A stretch of 5,186 nt of DNA from an uncultured Flavobacteriia bacterium (GTDB taxonomy: Bacteria; Bacteroidota; Bacteroidia; Flavobacteriales_D; Crocinitomicaceae): assembly GCA_903930085.1 (NCBI GenBank), contig CAIYXD010000596.1, forward strand, positions 1 to 5,186, written 5' to 3'. The notes beneath the pieces were generated by a model. That model had not been told where the DNA came from, did no database searches, and was given only the letters and a program-made list of their open reading frames with translations. The translations under genes and the position numbers were made by a program. Shown piece after piece: positions 1 through 5,186 of the stretch (the first letter of the stretch is position 1; each line of letters opens with the position of its first letter).

Positions 1-1
1 A

Positions 2-373
2 ATTGCGCAAGGAAAACATATCCAAGATGCAAAAGTTTTAGTAATGGGCGCAACGTTTAAAGAGGATGTAAGCGATATCCGAAATTCTAAAGTAATCGAT
101 GTGGTGAATGAGTTGAAATCCTTTCAAGTACATGTTGATTTAGTTGATCCGCACGCTTCCTCAGATGAAATGGTGCACGAGTATGGAATTGGCTTGAATA
201 AATTACCAGGAAACGATTACGATGCTATTATTGTTGCTGTAAACCATAAAGAATACAAAAACTATTCCGAAGCTGATTTTAAGCTCTTATTGAAGGATGG
301 ACAAGGAGTTTTTATTGATGTAAAAGGCATCTTCAAGGGCGTAATTGAGGATTTGGAATACTGGTCGTTGTAA
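2..373 (+). CDS. Nucleotide-sugar dehydrogenase, UDP-GlcNAc 6-dehydrogenase type (WbpA/TviB-like), 3' end only
   Basis: This is the C-terminal part of a cytoplasmic NAD-dependent enzyme that oxidises C6 of a UDP-sugar to a carboxylate, making a UDP-uronic acid for a surface polysaccharide. The frame is open from the left edge (codons begin at base 2) to a TAA at 371-373, so about 123 residues of a usual 420-440 are present; the NAD-binding and catalytic domains lie outside. What remains is the UDP-binding domain. It begins with the family motif MGATFKEDVSDIRNSK (44-91, G-x-T-F-K-E-x(3)-D-x-R-N-S), then a Rossmann-like section with VDLVDPHAS, YDAIIVAVNHKEY and the end motif VFIDVKGIF...EYW. 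The FKE-D-RN form and the terminal YW resemble the WbpA/TviB (UDP-N-acetylhexosamine) branch more than UDP-glucose dehydrogenases, but the substrate cannot be fixed from this fragment. The ATG at 44 is an internal methionine, not the start. It is followed by rfbB on the same strand after 102 bp. Confidence 0.9.
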   Translation: MAQGKHIQDAKVLVMGATFKEDVSDIRNSKVIDVVNELKSFQVHVDLVDPHASSDEMVHEYGIGLNKLPGNDYDAIIVAVNHKEYKNYSEADFKLLLKDGQGVFIDVKGIFKGVIEDLEYWSL

Positions 374-405
374 TACTTAAATGTAGTTTAAAACTGTATT
401 AATTA

Positions 406-448
406 GGTTTTGAAAAGTTGAAAGCTTAACCTGTTTTCAATTAAAACC
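406..448. repeat. Imperfect inverted repeat in the spacer before rfbB
   Basis: The left arm GGTTTTGAAAA (406-416) pairs with TTTTC (434-438) and AAAACC (443-448). All 11 bases pair, with a 4-base bulge (AATT) on the right arm and a 17-base loop. A competing pairing is AGGTT (405-409) with AACCT (428-432). It lies between the dehydrogenase stop and the rfbB start. It lacks a T-tract straight after it, so it is not a standard intrinsic terminator. It could be a weak 3' hairpin of the upstream transcript, a regulator site, or a chance product of AT-rich DNA. Confidence 0.3.
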
Positions 449-465
449 AAGCTGTAAACAAAAAT

Positions 466-473
466 TAAATTTG
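466..473 (+). promoter_or_regulatory. Candidate Bacteroidota -7 promoter element before rfbB
   Basis: TAAATTTG matches the Bacteroidota sigma-ABfr -7 consensus TAnnTTTG exactly. It ends only two bases before the rfbB ATG, which would put the transcription start at or just inside the start codon. No convincing TTG/TTTG -33 element lies about 19 bp upstream. It is either a promoter for a leaderless mRNA or a chance match in AT-rich DNA. Confidence 0.35.
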
Positions 474-475
474 CG

Positions 476-1531
476 ATGGAATTCAAAAAACGCATATTAG
501 TAACGGGTGGGGCAGGATTTATCGGGTCCCATCTAGTTCGTTTATTTGTGCATAAATACCCGGATTATCAAATAATTAATTTCGATAAATTAACCTATGC
601 AGGAAATTTAGAGAATTTGCGCGATGTAGAAAATGCACCTAATTATATTTTTGTAAAGGGAGATATTGTTTCCATTTCGGATGTAAAAGCTGCTTTTGAA
701 ACGCATGGAATAACAGATGTAATTCATTTGGCCGCAGAATCACATGTTGATCGTTCGATAGAAGGACCAATGGATTTCGTGCTTACAAATGTTGTGGGAA
801 CTGTAAATTTACTACAAACTTCCAAAGATTTCTGGAAAGGCAGCGAGCATGTTTTTCACCACGTTTCAACAGATGAGGTGTATGGAAGCTTAGGCGAAGA
901 GGGGTTTTTCACGGAGAAAACGCCATTTGACCCAAGAAGTCCTTATTCTGCTTCAAAAGCTTCTTCCGATCATTTTGTTTCCGCATTTTACCATACTTAC
1001 GGTCTTCCAATCAAAATGTCCAATTGCTCCAATAATTATGGAAGCCATCATTTTCCCGAAAAATTAATTCCATTGATGATTCTAAATATTCAAAATAATA
1101 AACCGTTGCCAGTTTATGGTAAAGGGGAGAATATACGCGATTGGTTGTGGGTTGAAGACCATGTTCGGGCAATTGACGTGATTTTTCACACTGGTACAAT
1201 TGGAGAATCGTATAATGTTGGTGGATTAAATGAATGGACTAACATCGATTTGGTACATTTTTTATGCCGCATGATGGACGATAAATTAGGAAGAGAAAAC
1301 GGAACTTCCGAAAAATTAATAACCTATGTTACAGACAGAAAAGGCCATGATTTGCGGTATGCTATTGATGCCTCGAAGTTAGAAAATGAATTGGGTTGGA
1401 AACCATCTATTGCGTTTGAAGAAGGTTTGAACCGAACGGTGGATTGGTATCTTGAAAATAAAGATTGGATAGAAAAAGTCACCAGTGGTGCATATCAAAC
1501 GTATTATACAAACATGTACTCAGATCGTTAA
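476..1531 (+). CDS. rfbB: dTDP-glucose 4,6-dehydratase
   Basis: A cytoplasmic NAD-dependent extended short-chain dehydrogenase that converts dTDP-D-glucose to dTDP-4-keto-6-deoxy-D-glucose, the branch point for rhamnose, fucosamine-type and other deoxysugars. At 351 residues it is the usual family length. Visible motifs are the Rossmann loop GGAGFIGSH (11-19), FDKLTYAGNLENL (36-48), the HLAAESHVDRS signature (84-94), the catalytic Thr-Asp-Glu triad in STDEVYG (T132, D133, E134), the YxxxK pair Y157/K161 in SPYSASKAS, the SNNYG segment (185-189), PEKLIPL (194-200), RDWLWVEDH (221-229) and DRKGHDLRYAID (287-298). All key residues are intact. The start at 476 is the only ATG that keeps the NAD loop; there is no Shine-Dalgarno sequence, as is usual in Bacteroidota. 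The gene lies 102 bp after a nucleotide-sugar dehydrogenase and 10 bp before a PHP-type phosphatase, within a polysaccharide cluster. The other rhamnose-pathway genes (rmlA, rmlC, rmlD) are not in the window, so the final sugar is unknown. Confidence 0.96.
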   Translation: MEFKKRILVTGGAGFIGSHLVRLFVHKYPDYQIINFDKLTYAGNLENLRDVENAPNYIFVKGDIVSISDVKAAFETHGITDVIHLAAESHVDRSIEGPMDFVLTNVVGTVNLLQTSKDFWKGSEHVFHHVSTDEVYGSLGEEGFFTEKTPFDPRSPYSASKASSDHFVSAFYHTYGLPIKMSNCSNNYGSHHFPEKLIPLMILNIQNNKPLPVYGKGENIRDWLWVEDHVRAIDVIFHTGTIGESYNVGGLNEWTNIDLVHFLCRMMDDKLGRENGTSEKLITYVTDRKGHDLRYAIDASKLENELGWKPSIAFEEGLNRTVDWYLENKDWIEKVTSGAYQTYYTNMYSDR

Positions 1532-1541
1532 TTTAATTTTC

Positions 1542-2285
1542 ATGAATCTTTTTTTTCGTCTTTTTGGCAAAAAGCAATTAGTGGCTCCCTTCGATTTATC
1601 GAATTTAGAAAATGACATGCATAGCCATTTAATTCCTGGAATTGACGATGGTTCACAAAGTATGGACGAAACAATTGCCATGTTATGCAAATTTGAAAAT
1701 TTAGGTTACAAGAAAGTAATCACAACGCCACACATAATGAATGAAGTGTATAATAACACGGAAGAAATTATATTAAATGGTTTGGCGGAGGTCCAACTCG
1801 AAGCAAAGAATCTTGGTCTGAAAATCGAAATTCAGGCAGCTGCAGAGTATTATTTTGATGAAATATTAATTGAGAAAGTCAAAAATGGCAGTGTATTATC
1901 CTTCGGTGACCGCTATGTCTTGATTGAATTTTCTTTTCAGTCTCCTCCTGTTTTTGAAAGCCAATTGTTTTTTGAAATGCAAATGGCAGAATATAAGCCG
2001 GTTTTAGCTCATTTTGAACGTTATTCTTATTACCACGATTCATTGGATAAAGCCATAGAGTTGCGCAGTAAAGGAGTTAATATCCAAGTAAATCTTAATT
2101 CGTTGACCGGACACTATGGTCCAAAAGTGAGAAAACAGGCAGAGCGACTAATTGATTCTAATTTGGTCGATTTTGTAGGTTCAGATTGCCATAGAATGCA
2201 ACATTTACTCCACTTAGAAGAAAATTTATCACTTCCTTATTTTCATGCTTTATCCAAGTTGAACTTAAAGAATAAAAATCTGTAG
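1542..2285 (+). CDS. cpsB: PHP-domain tyrosine-protein phosphatase, CpsB/YwqE family
   Basis: A metal-dependent phosphatase of the polymerase-and-histidinol-phosphatase (PHP) fold. Family members remove phosphate from the tyrosine-rich tail of Wzc/CpsD-type kinases and so control capsule or exopolysaccharide assembly. The 247 residues match the usual 240-260. Metal-site motifs appear in order: DMHSHLIPGIDDGS (25-38; H27, H29, D35), TTPH (61-64), AAEYYFDE (100-107; E102), LIEF (127-130; E129), LAHFERY (155-161; H157) and the final GSDCHR (213-218; D215, H217). The start at 1542 is chosen because the frame also has an ATG at 1485, but that would add 19 residues (MVHIKRIIQT...) overlapping the rfbB end and unlike the family N-terminus; MNLFFRLFGKK is the expected type of leader. 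It begins 10 bp after rfbB and is probably co-transcribed with it. No kinase gene is visible nearby. An activity on another phosphorylated substrate cannot be excluded. Confidence 0.9.
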   Translation: MNLFFRLFGKKQLVAPFDLSNLENDMHSHLIPGIDDGSQSMDETIAMLCKFENLGYKKVITTPHIMNEVYNNTEEIILNGLAEVQLEAKNLGLKIEIQAAAEYYFDEILIEKVKNGSVLSFGDRYVLIEFSFQSPPVFESQLFFEMQMAEYKPVLAHFERYSYYHDSLDKAIELRSKGVNIQVNLNSLTGHYGPKVRKQAERLIDSNLVDFVGSDCHRMQHLLHLEENLSLPYFHALSKLNLKNKNL

Positions 2286-2392
2286 CAAAATTCTATACGG
2301 TAAATCCAAATCTTTAAGACACCTATTTTTTTATCAAAACAAATCCTTCACAGGTAGATAAACTTTATAATTCTTCTTTCTGCAGAATAAAC

Positions 2393-2404
2393 TTACCATG
2401 GTAA
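2393..2404. promoter_or_regulatory. Perfect 12-bp palindrome, possible operator
   Basis: TTACCATGGTAA is fully self-complementary. It ends 11 bp before the candidate -7 element at 2416 and so covers where the -33 contact of that promoter would fall. A dimeric repressor binding here would block transcription of the membrane-YceI gene. This is inference from position and symmetry only. Confidence 0.35.
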
Positions 2405-2415
2405 ATAAAATGCCG

Positions 2416-2423
2416 TATATTTG
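2416..2423 (+). promoter_or_regulatory. Candidate Bacteroidota -7 promoter element for the membrane-YceI gene
   Basis: TATATTTG matches TAnnTTTG exactly. It would start transcription near 2427-2431, giving a leader of roughly ten A-rich bases before the ATG at 2440. There is no clear TTTG at -33; the TTACCATGGTAA palindrome lies in that region instead. The 154-bp gap 2286-2439 holds this element and the palindrome and nothing else I can support; I see no terminator hairpin after the phosphatase gene. Confidence 0.5.
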
Positions 2424-2439
2424 AACTAAATTAAAAAAA

Positions 2440-4011
2440 ATGGAATACATAAATATACTTTCTTTTATCGCTTTAGGAATCGCGTCGTTCCTTTTTTTTC
2501 TTTTAAAAAAGGATTCTCTTAAGGATATCCAAAGCTATTTACTCGCAATTGCTGTTTCCTTATTGGTAACATCTAAAATTGTTTGCGATGAAGGAAACCA
2601 TCAAATAAGTTATGCCATAATCCTTTTTCTATCCTTAAATTTTGTTCTTTCCAGCTTAAAGACATTACAAGAAATCAAATTTTCCTGGATTATTCCGATT
2701 CTTTTATCGGTCGGCTCCTTTGCATTTATTTCTACCAATTATTCATTTAATGGGTATGATTTTACGGTTAATAGTATTCCAATGTTAGCGCTTCCAATAA
2801 TTGGAATACTAATTATACCATTAGCACGATTGAAAAGCAGATTGCTTAGCTCTTGGATTGGTTTAACCAATACGGAAGAATTAGAGCAAGTTTTTGTTGT
2901 GTTTTTTGTTGGATTTAGTGCCTTTATTGGTTCGTTTTTCGCCTCAGATTTTGGTATTTTATGCGTTGCTTTAGGGTTTTTAGCGTATTCTTTTTATCGA
3001 AACGATAGATTTAAGAATGTCGGAGTTGTATTATTGTTACTCTCGTTAAGTCATTTTTTCGCCTCTCTCGCTGAATTGGAAACGGTAGAATTAACATTGG
3101 GAAAAACACTAGAAGGCATCTTCTTCGGCGCATTTGCAGTTTTGTTTCTGCATGTTTTAGCTTCTTCTAAAAAGCATTTAAAAGCCGCATTAACGCTTGG
3201 TCTACTTATCGTTTTGTCCGTTTTATTTGGAGTTTTACTTTTGTTTACACAAAAATCTGATCTAGGTGGAATGGATGCATTTATTGGTGTTTTGGTCGGT
3301 ATTTCAATCGCTTTATCATTATTTCCAACATTTTTACTTTCGGAAACGTTAGTTGCATTTGTCATTGGAGGCGGAATATTCTTTGCTCCGATGCTGATCA
3401 ACCAAGAGGAAAAGGCAGCTTTAAATTTAAGTGTTTCTCCTCCGAAAGAAATAGGTACAGAAAATAAAATTGCAGAAGTTAGTCCTTTTGACTTGAAAGG
3501 AGTTTCCTTAGATAGTATTATCGGATTCTATCAAATTGATCCAGCAACAGCAAAAGTAAATTTTCAACTAGGACCAAAAGGTGGAATTACGAAAGGAGCT
3601 TTCAAATCCTTCACGGGAGAAATAACTATCGCGCAGAGCATTCAAAATTCTTCTTTTGCTATTCGCTTGCCCTTGTCGCAGCTTACCACTTTCAACAAAT
3701 ACAGGGACGAATCACTCCTTGCACCTGAATATTTTGGAGCAGTAAAATTTCCAGAAATGACCTACAAATCCTCTAGTCTGTCTAAAACGGATGATGGCTA
3801 CGAATTGAAGGGTAAATTCACCATGCTGGGCGTCTCAAAAGATTTGCCAATTCAATTGAAGTATATTGGAATGGTGGAATCAAACGGCAAAATGGTTCCA
3901 GTTCTAATTGGGAAGTCTGCAATTGATCGAACTTTGTTTGGCATGAAACCCGACTCAAAAGAAGGAAATGTCGTGGCTTTTGAATTTAAAGTTGATTTGA
4001 TTAAGAAATAA
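2440..4011 (+). CDS. Polytopic membrane protein with C-terminal YceI-like domain
   Basis: A 523-residue, two-part protein. Residues about 1-320 form roughly 12 hydrophobic helices (near 4-22, 33-49, 56-74, 82-99, 112-129, 151-168, 170-186, 193-211, 225-241, 248-270, 277-298, 300-319). Basic loops (KKDSLK, LKTLQEIK, ARLKSR, YRNDRFK, SSKKHLK) alternate with acidic or neutral ones, which predicts both ends outside the cytoplasm. I do not recognise this half. After a linker (321-360), residues about 362-523 match the YceI lipocalin-like family: GFYQIDPATAKVNFQLGP (362-379), F-x(3)-F-x-G-x-I (388-396), the SLLAPEYFGAVKFPEMTYKS section (425-444), GYELKGKFTMLGVSKDLPI (453-471) and the closing IDRTLFGM (495-502). 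YceI domains have a hydrophobic pocket that binds polyprenyl or other lipids; they are usually secreted single-domain proteins of about 190 residues. The usual His-Ser after the first Asp is replaced by PAT. A periplasmic lipid-handling or transport role is inference. The gene is monocistronic by layout and convergent with the next gene. Confidence 0.85.
   Translation: MEYINILSFIALGIASFLFFLLKKDSLKDIQSYLLAIAVSLLVTSKIVCDEGNHQISYAIILFLSLNFVLSSLKTLQEIKFSWIIPILLSVGSFAFISTNYSFNGYDFTVNSIPMLALPIIGILIIPLARLKSRLLSSWIGLTNTEELEQVFVVFFVGFSAFIGSFFASDFGILCVALGFLAYSFYRNDRFKNVGVVLLLLSLSHFFASLAELETVELTLGKTLEGIFFGAFAVLFLHVLASSKKHLKAALTLGLLIVLSVLFGVLLLFTQKSDLGGMDAFIGVLVGISIALSLFPTFLLSETLVAFVIGGGIFFAPMLINQEEKAALNLSVSPPKEIGTENKIAEVSPFDLKGVSLDSIIGFYQIDPATAKVNFQLGPKGGITKGAFKSFTGEITIAQSIQNSSFAIRLPLSQLTTFNKYRDESLLAPEYFGAVKFPEMTYKSSSLSKTDDGYELKGKFTMLGVSKDLPIQLKYIGMVESNGKMVPVLIGKSAIDRTLFGMKPDSKEGNVVAFEFKVDLIKK
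2772..2811. repeat. Perfect 12-bp inverted repeat within the membrane-YceI coding sequence
   Basis: TAGTATTCCAAT (2772-2783) and ATTGGAATACTA (2800-2811) are exact reverse complements around a 16-base loop. Nested in it, TTCCAAT-A-ATTGGAA (2792-2806) is a second near-perfect palindrome, so the heptamer TTCCAAT occurs three times (2777-2783 and 2792-2798 direct, 2800-2806 inverted). It encodes codons 111-124, NSIPMLALPIIGIL, in helix 5. The two arms can form alternative hairpins in mRNA or present paired half-sites on DNA. Confidence 0.6.
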
Positions 4012-4028
4012 AGGAGCTTTAGAATGTA

Positions 4029-4931
4029 TCAAAAATAAAGTGCTTTCCCCTGAAATTTTCCATTCTGAAAAAGGAGAGCCGGAAATGGAATCTTCACATA
4101 ATTCAACTGCTTAAAAACAGCTTTAAGCCAAGGTTTCTTTGCAGGGATTCTACTAAAATCAATATCTAAAGACGCTAAAAATTGGCGACTAGAAACATAG
4201 GTTACTTGTTCATTACCAATTGAATGGGTGTATATTTCTTTATTTCCAATCAGTTTTGCGTCCGCGCTGTAGCCAAATGATAAACAAAGCCATTTTGGGA
4301 ATCTTGAATCAGGGGAAAATAAAAAAGGATTAAAACTCAACCAATAGGTTTGCCCATTATAATCTTTCAATAGTCGCTCTTGAAAATTAGCACCCAAAAC
4401 AGCAGGACGTATTGCCGCATATTCTGTTGGATGGTAGGAAAATTTAAGTAATGTGCGCTGTTCTTCCCAAGCGAGTTCCTGTCCTAAATACAATCCAGCA
4501 CCTAAGGCATTTGAAGCAACATCGTACCAGGAAAATCCCCAATCTACATTATAAGCATCGAAAATTTCAAGCGTTGTTTGGTAACCAAATCCAATTCCTG
4601 CTCCTAAAATAGCAGCTTTTCGATTTTTCATTCCAGACCATTTATATAAATCGCCACTGAAACGACTGATGGAATAGTTTGTGTAAACATGTCCTAATTT
4701 GTCCATTTGAAGCCAGTTACTTCCGTCATTAAAAGTGTGAAATTTTGATTTTTCCTGATTTTTGTACCAAACTTCGTGAAGGCCAATCATACTTCCCGAC
4801 CAGGCACTTCCCAATCCAATGGAAATAGCAGAAACTCGTTTGGAGTGCAACGAATCAGCAGGACTGAATAAATTGCGCTGCGCAGAAACATGCACCGAAA
4901 AAATGAGGGCTACAAAAACGGCTTTTTTCAT
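4029..4931 (-). CDS. Exported DUF2279 (YfiM-like) family protein
   Basis: A 300-residue protein of unknown function. Residues 1-18 (MKKAVFVALIFSVHVSAQ) form a signal peptide with a basic start, hydrophobic core and an SAQ cleavage site; there is no lipobox cysteine, so it is not a lipoprotein, unlike E. coli YfiM. Residues about 30-150 carry the DUF2279 pattern: a glycine/serine-rich segment (SIGLGSAWSGSMIGLHEVWY), MDKLGHVYTNY (76-86), a glycine-rich helix (GAGIGFGYQTTLEIFD) and DWGFSWYDVASNALGAGLY (130-148). The remaining half (about 155-300) is rich in alternating aromatic and polar residues and ends in KALYF, with a C-terminal Phe as in many outer-membrane beta-barrel proteins; an outer-membrane location is therefore plausible but inferred. 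The start is the ATG complementary to 4929-4931, just before the signal peptide. The gene converges on the membrane-YceI gene with 17 bp between stop codons and no clear hairpin terminator in between. Confidence 0.85.
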   Translation of the reverse strand: MKKAVFVALIFSVHVSAQRNLFSPADSLHSKRVSAISIGLGSAWSGSMIGLHEVWYKNQEKSKFHTFNDGSNWLQMDKLGHVYTNYSISRFSGDLYKWSGMKNRKAAILGAGIGFGYQTTLEIFDAYNVDWGFSWYDVASNALGAGLYLGQELAWEEQRTLLKFSYHPTEYAAIRPAVLGANFQERLLKDYNGQTYWLSFNPFLFSPDSRFPKWLCLSFGYSADAKLIGNKEIYTHSIGNEQVTYVSSRQFLASLDIDFSRIPAKKPWLKAVFKQLNYVKIPFPALLFQNGKFQGKALYF

Positions 4932-5104
4932 TAGAATTCGAAAGTAGTTTATTTCAGCGAATTATAAGAAAACGCGTGTTGAAAAAATAAATTCAATTCG
5001 TGAAAATCCCAAACTAATAATAGTACTTTTAAATGTCCTAGAATACGTAAGAATTAATACCATCTTACTATTATTTACAGTGTAAGGTCTTAAAATCAGT
5101 CGAA
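4932..5104. other. Divergent intergenic region between the DUF2279 and LOG-family genes
   Basis: These 173 bp must hold the promoters of both flanking genes. Only one-mismatch versions of the -7 consensus are visible: TACTTTCG on the minus strand (complement of 4939-4946, 7 bp before the DUF2279 start) and TACTTTTA on the plus strand (5024-5031). A short stem, ATCTTAC (5062-5068) with GTAAGGT (5082-5088), contains one G-T wobble pair and a 13-base loop and would lie in the LOG-gene leader if transcription starts upstream of it. None of these is strong enough to call separately. Confidence 0.4.
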
Positions 5105-5186
5105 ATGAATAAAATTAAAAAAGATTGGAACGATATTAAAATCAACGATAGTTGGGCAATCTTTAAAATAATGTCGGAATTTGTGG
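5105..5186 (+). CDS. LOG-family (TIGR00730) Rossmann-fold protein, N-terminus only
   Basis: Only 27 codons are present before the window ends. The peptide MNKIKKDWNDIKINDSWA followed by IFKIMSEFV matches the N-terminal segment of TIGR00730/LOG-family proteins of Bacteroidota, in which a W-x(2)-I-x-x-N-D-S-W-x-I-F-K-I-M-x-E-F-V helix comes before the GSAR nucleotide-binding loop. Members formerly called lysine decarboxylases are mostly nucleoside-5'-monophosphate phosphoribohydrolases (they release a free base, as in cytokinin activation). The nucleotide-binding GSAR loop and the catalytic PGGxGT-x(2)-E motif would lie beyond the window, so activity cannot be judged. The ATG at 5105 is the first in a frame open from 5051 and has no Shine-Dalgarno sequence. 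It is transcribed away from the DUF2279 gene. Recognition rests on a short motif, so confidence is moderate to good. Confidence 0.72.
   Translation, partial: MNKIKKDWNDIKINDSWAIFKIMSEFV

Noticed and set aside
44..46. ATG 44 as a gene start
   Set aside because: The frame is open to the window edge, and the ATG lies inside the conserved VLVMGATFKED motif of a truncated gene.
1011..1199. Minus-strand open frame of 62 codons inside rfbB
   Set aside because: It lies wholly within a gene with intact family motifs, and its product has no recognisable feature.
1485..1541. N-terminal extension of the CpsB-type phosphatase from ATG 1485
   Set aside because: It would overlap rfbB by 47 bp and add 19 residues not expected in the family. 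ATG 1542 gives the usual length and leader.
2293..2420. CTATACGG (2293-2300) and CCGTATA (2414-2420) as an inverted pair flanking the promoter region
   Set aside because: Only 7 bp match over more than 110 bp of spacing, which is expected by chance.
3051..3401. Minus-strand open frame of 116 codons opposite the membrane-YceI gene
   Set aside because: It is the antisense shadow of helices 8-12. Its Asn/Lys/Thr/Pro-rich product is what the complement of hydrophobic codons gives, and there is no promoter or family motif.
4015..4044. CTTTA/TAAAG (4017-4021 and 4036-4040) as a bidirectional terminator
   Set aside because: The stem is only 5 bp of mostly A-T pairs with a 14-base loop and lies partly within the DUF2279 coding end.

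Overview
The window is AT-rich and has the marks of a chromosomal segment from a member of the Bacteroidota, most likely the class Flavobacteriia. Intergenic DNA is AT-rich, start codons lack Shine-Dalgarno sequences, and two genes have upstream octamers matching the Bacteroidota -7 promoter element TAnnTTTG. The encoded proteins (a YceI protein, a DUF2279 protein and a LOG-family protein starting with an NDSWAIFKIM-type motif) are also typical of this phylum. I cannot name the genus from the sequence alone. I see no RNA gene, insertion sequence, CRISPR array or prophage.

The left part (about 1-2285, plus strand) is the end of a surface-polysaccharide biosynthesis cluster. It holds the 3' end of a UDP-N-acetylhexosamine-type nucleotide-sugar dehydrogenase, a complete dTDP-glucose 4,6-dehydratase (rfbB/rmlB), and, 10 bp later, a PHP-family tyrosine-protein phosphatase of the CpsB/YwqE type. 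The first two make activated sugars (a uronic acid and dTDP-4-keto-6-deoxyglucose). The third would reset a Wzc-like tyrosine autokinase that controls polysaccharide export. The partner kinase, transferases and remaining dTDP-sugar enzymes are not in the window.

The middle (2286-4011) is a 154-bp promoter region followed by one large gene whose product joins about 12 predicted membrane helices to a C-terminal YceI-like lipocalin-fold domain. The charge pattern of the loops places the YceI domain in the periplasm. I do not recognise the membrane half. This is the least ordinary gene here. A perfect 12-bp palindrome lies just upstream of its promoter element, and an unusually good 12-bp inverted repeat sits inside its coding sequence.

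The right part holds a convergent minus-strand gene for an exported DUF2279 (YfiM-like) protein, a 173-bp intergenic region, and the first 27 codons of a divergently transcribed LOG-family (TIGR00730) Rossmann-fold protein that runs off the window.
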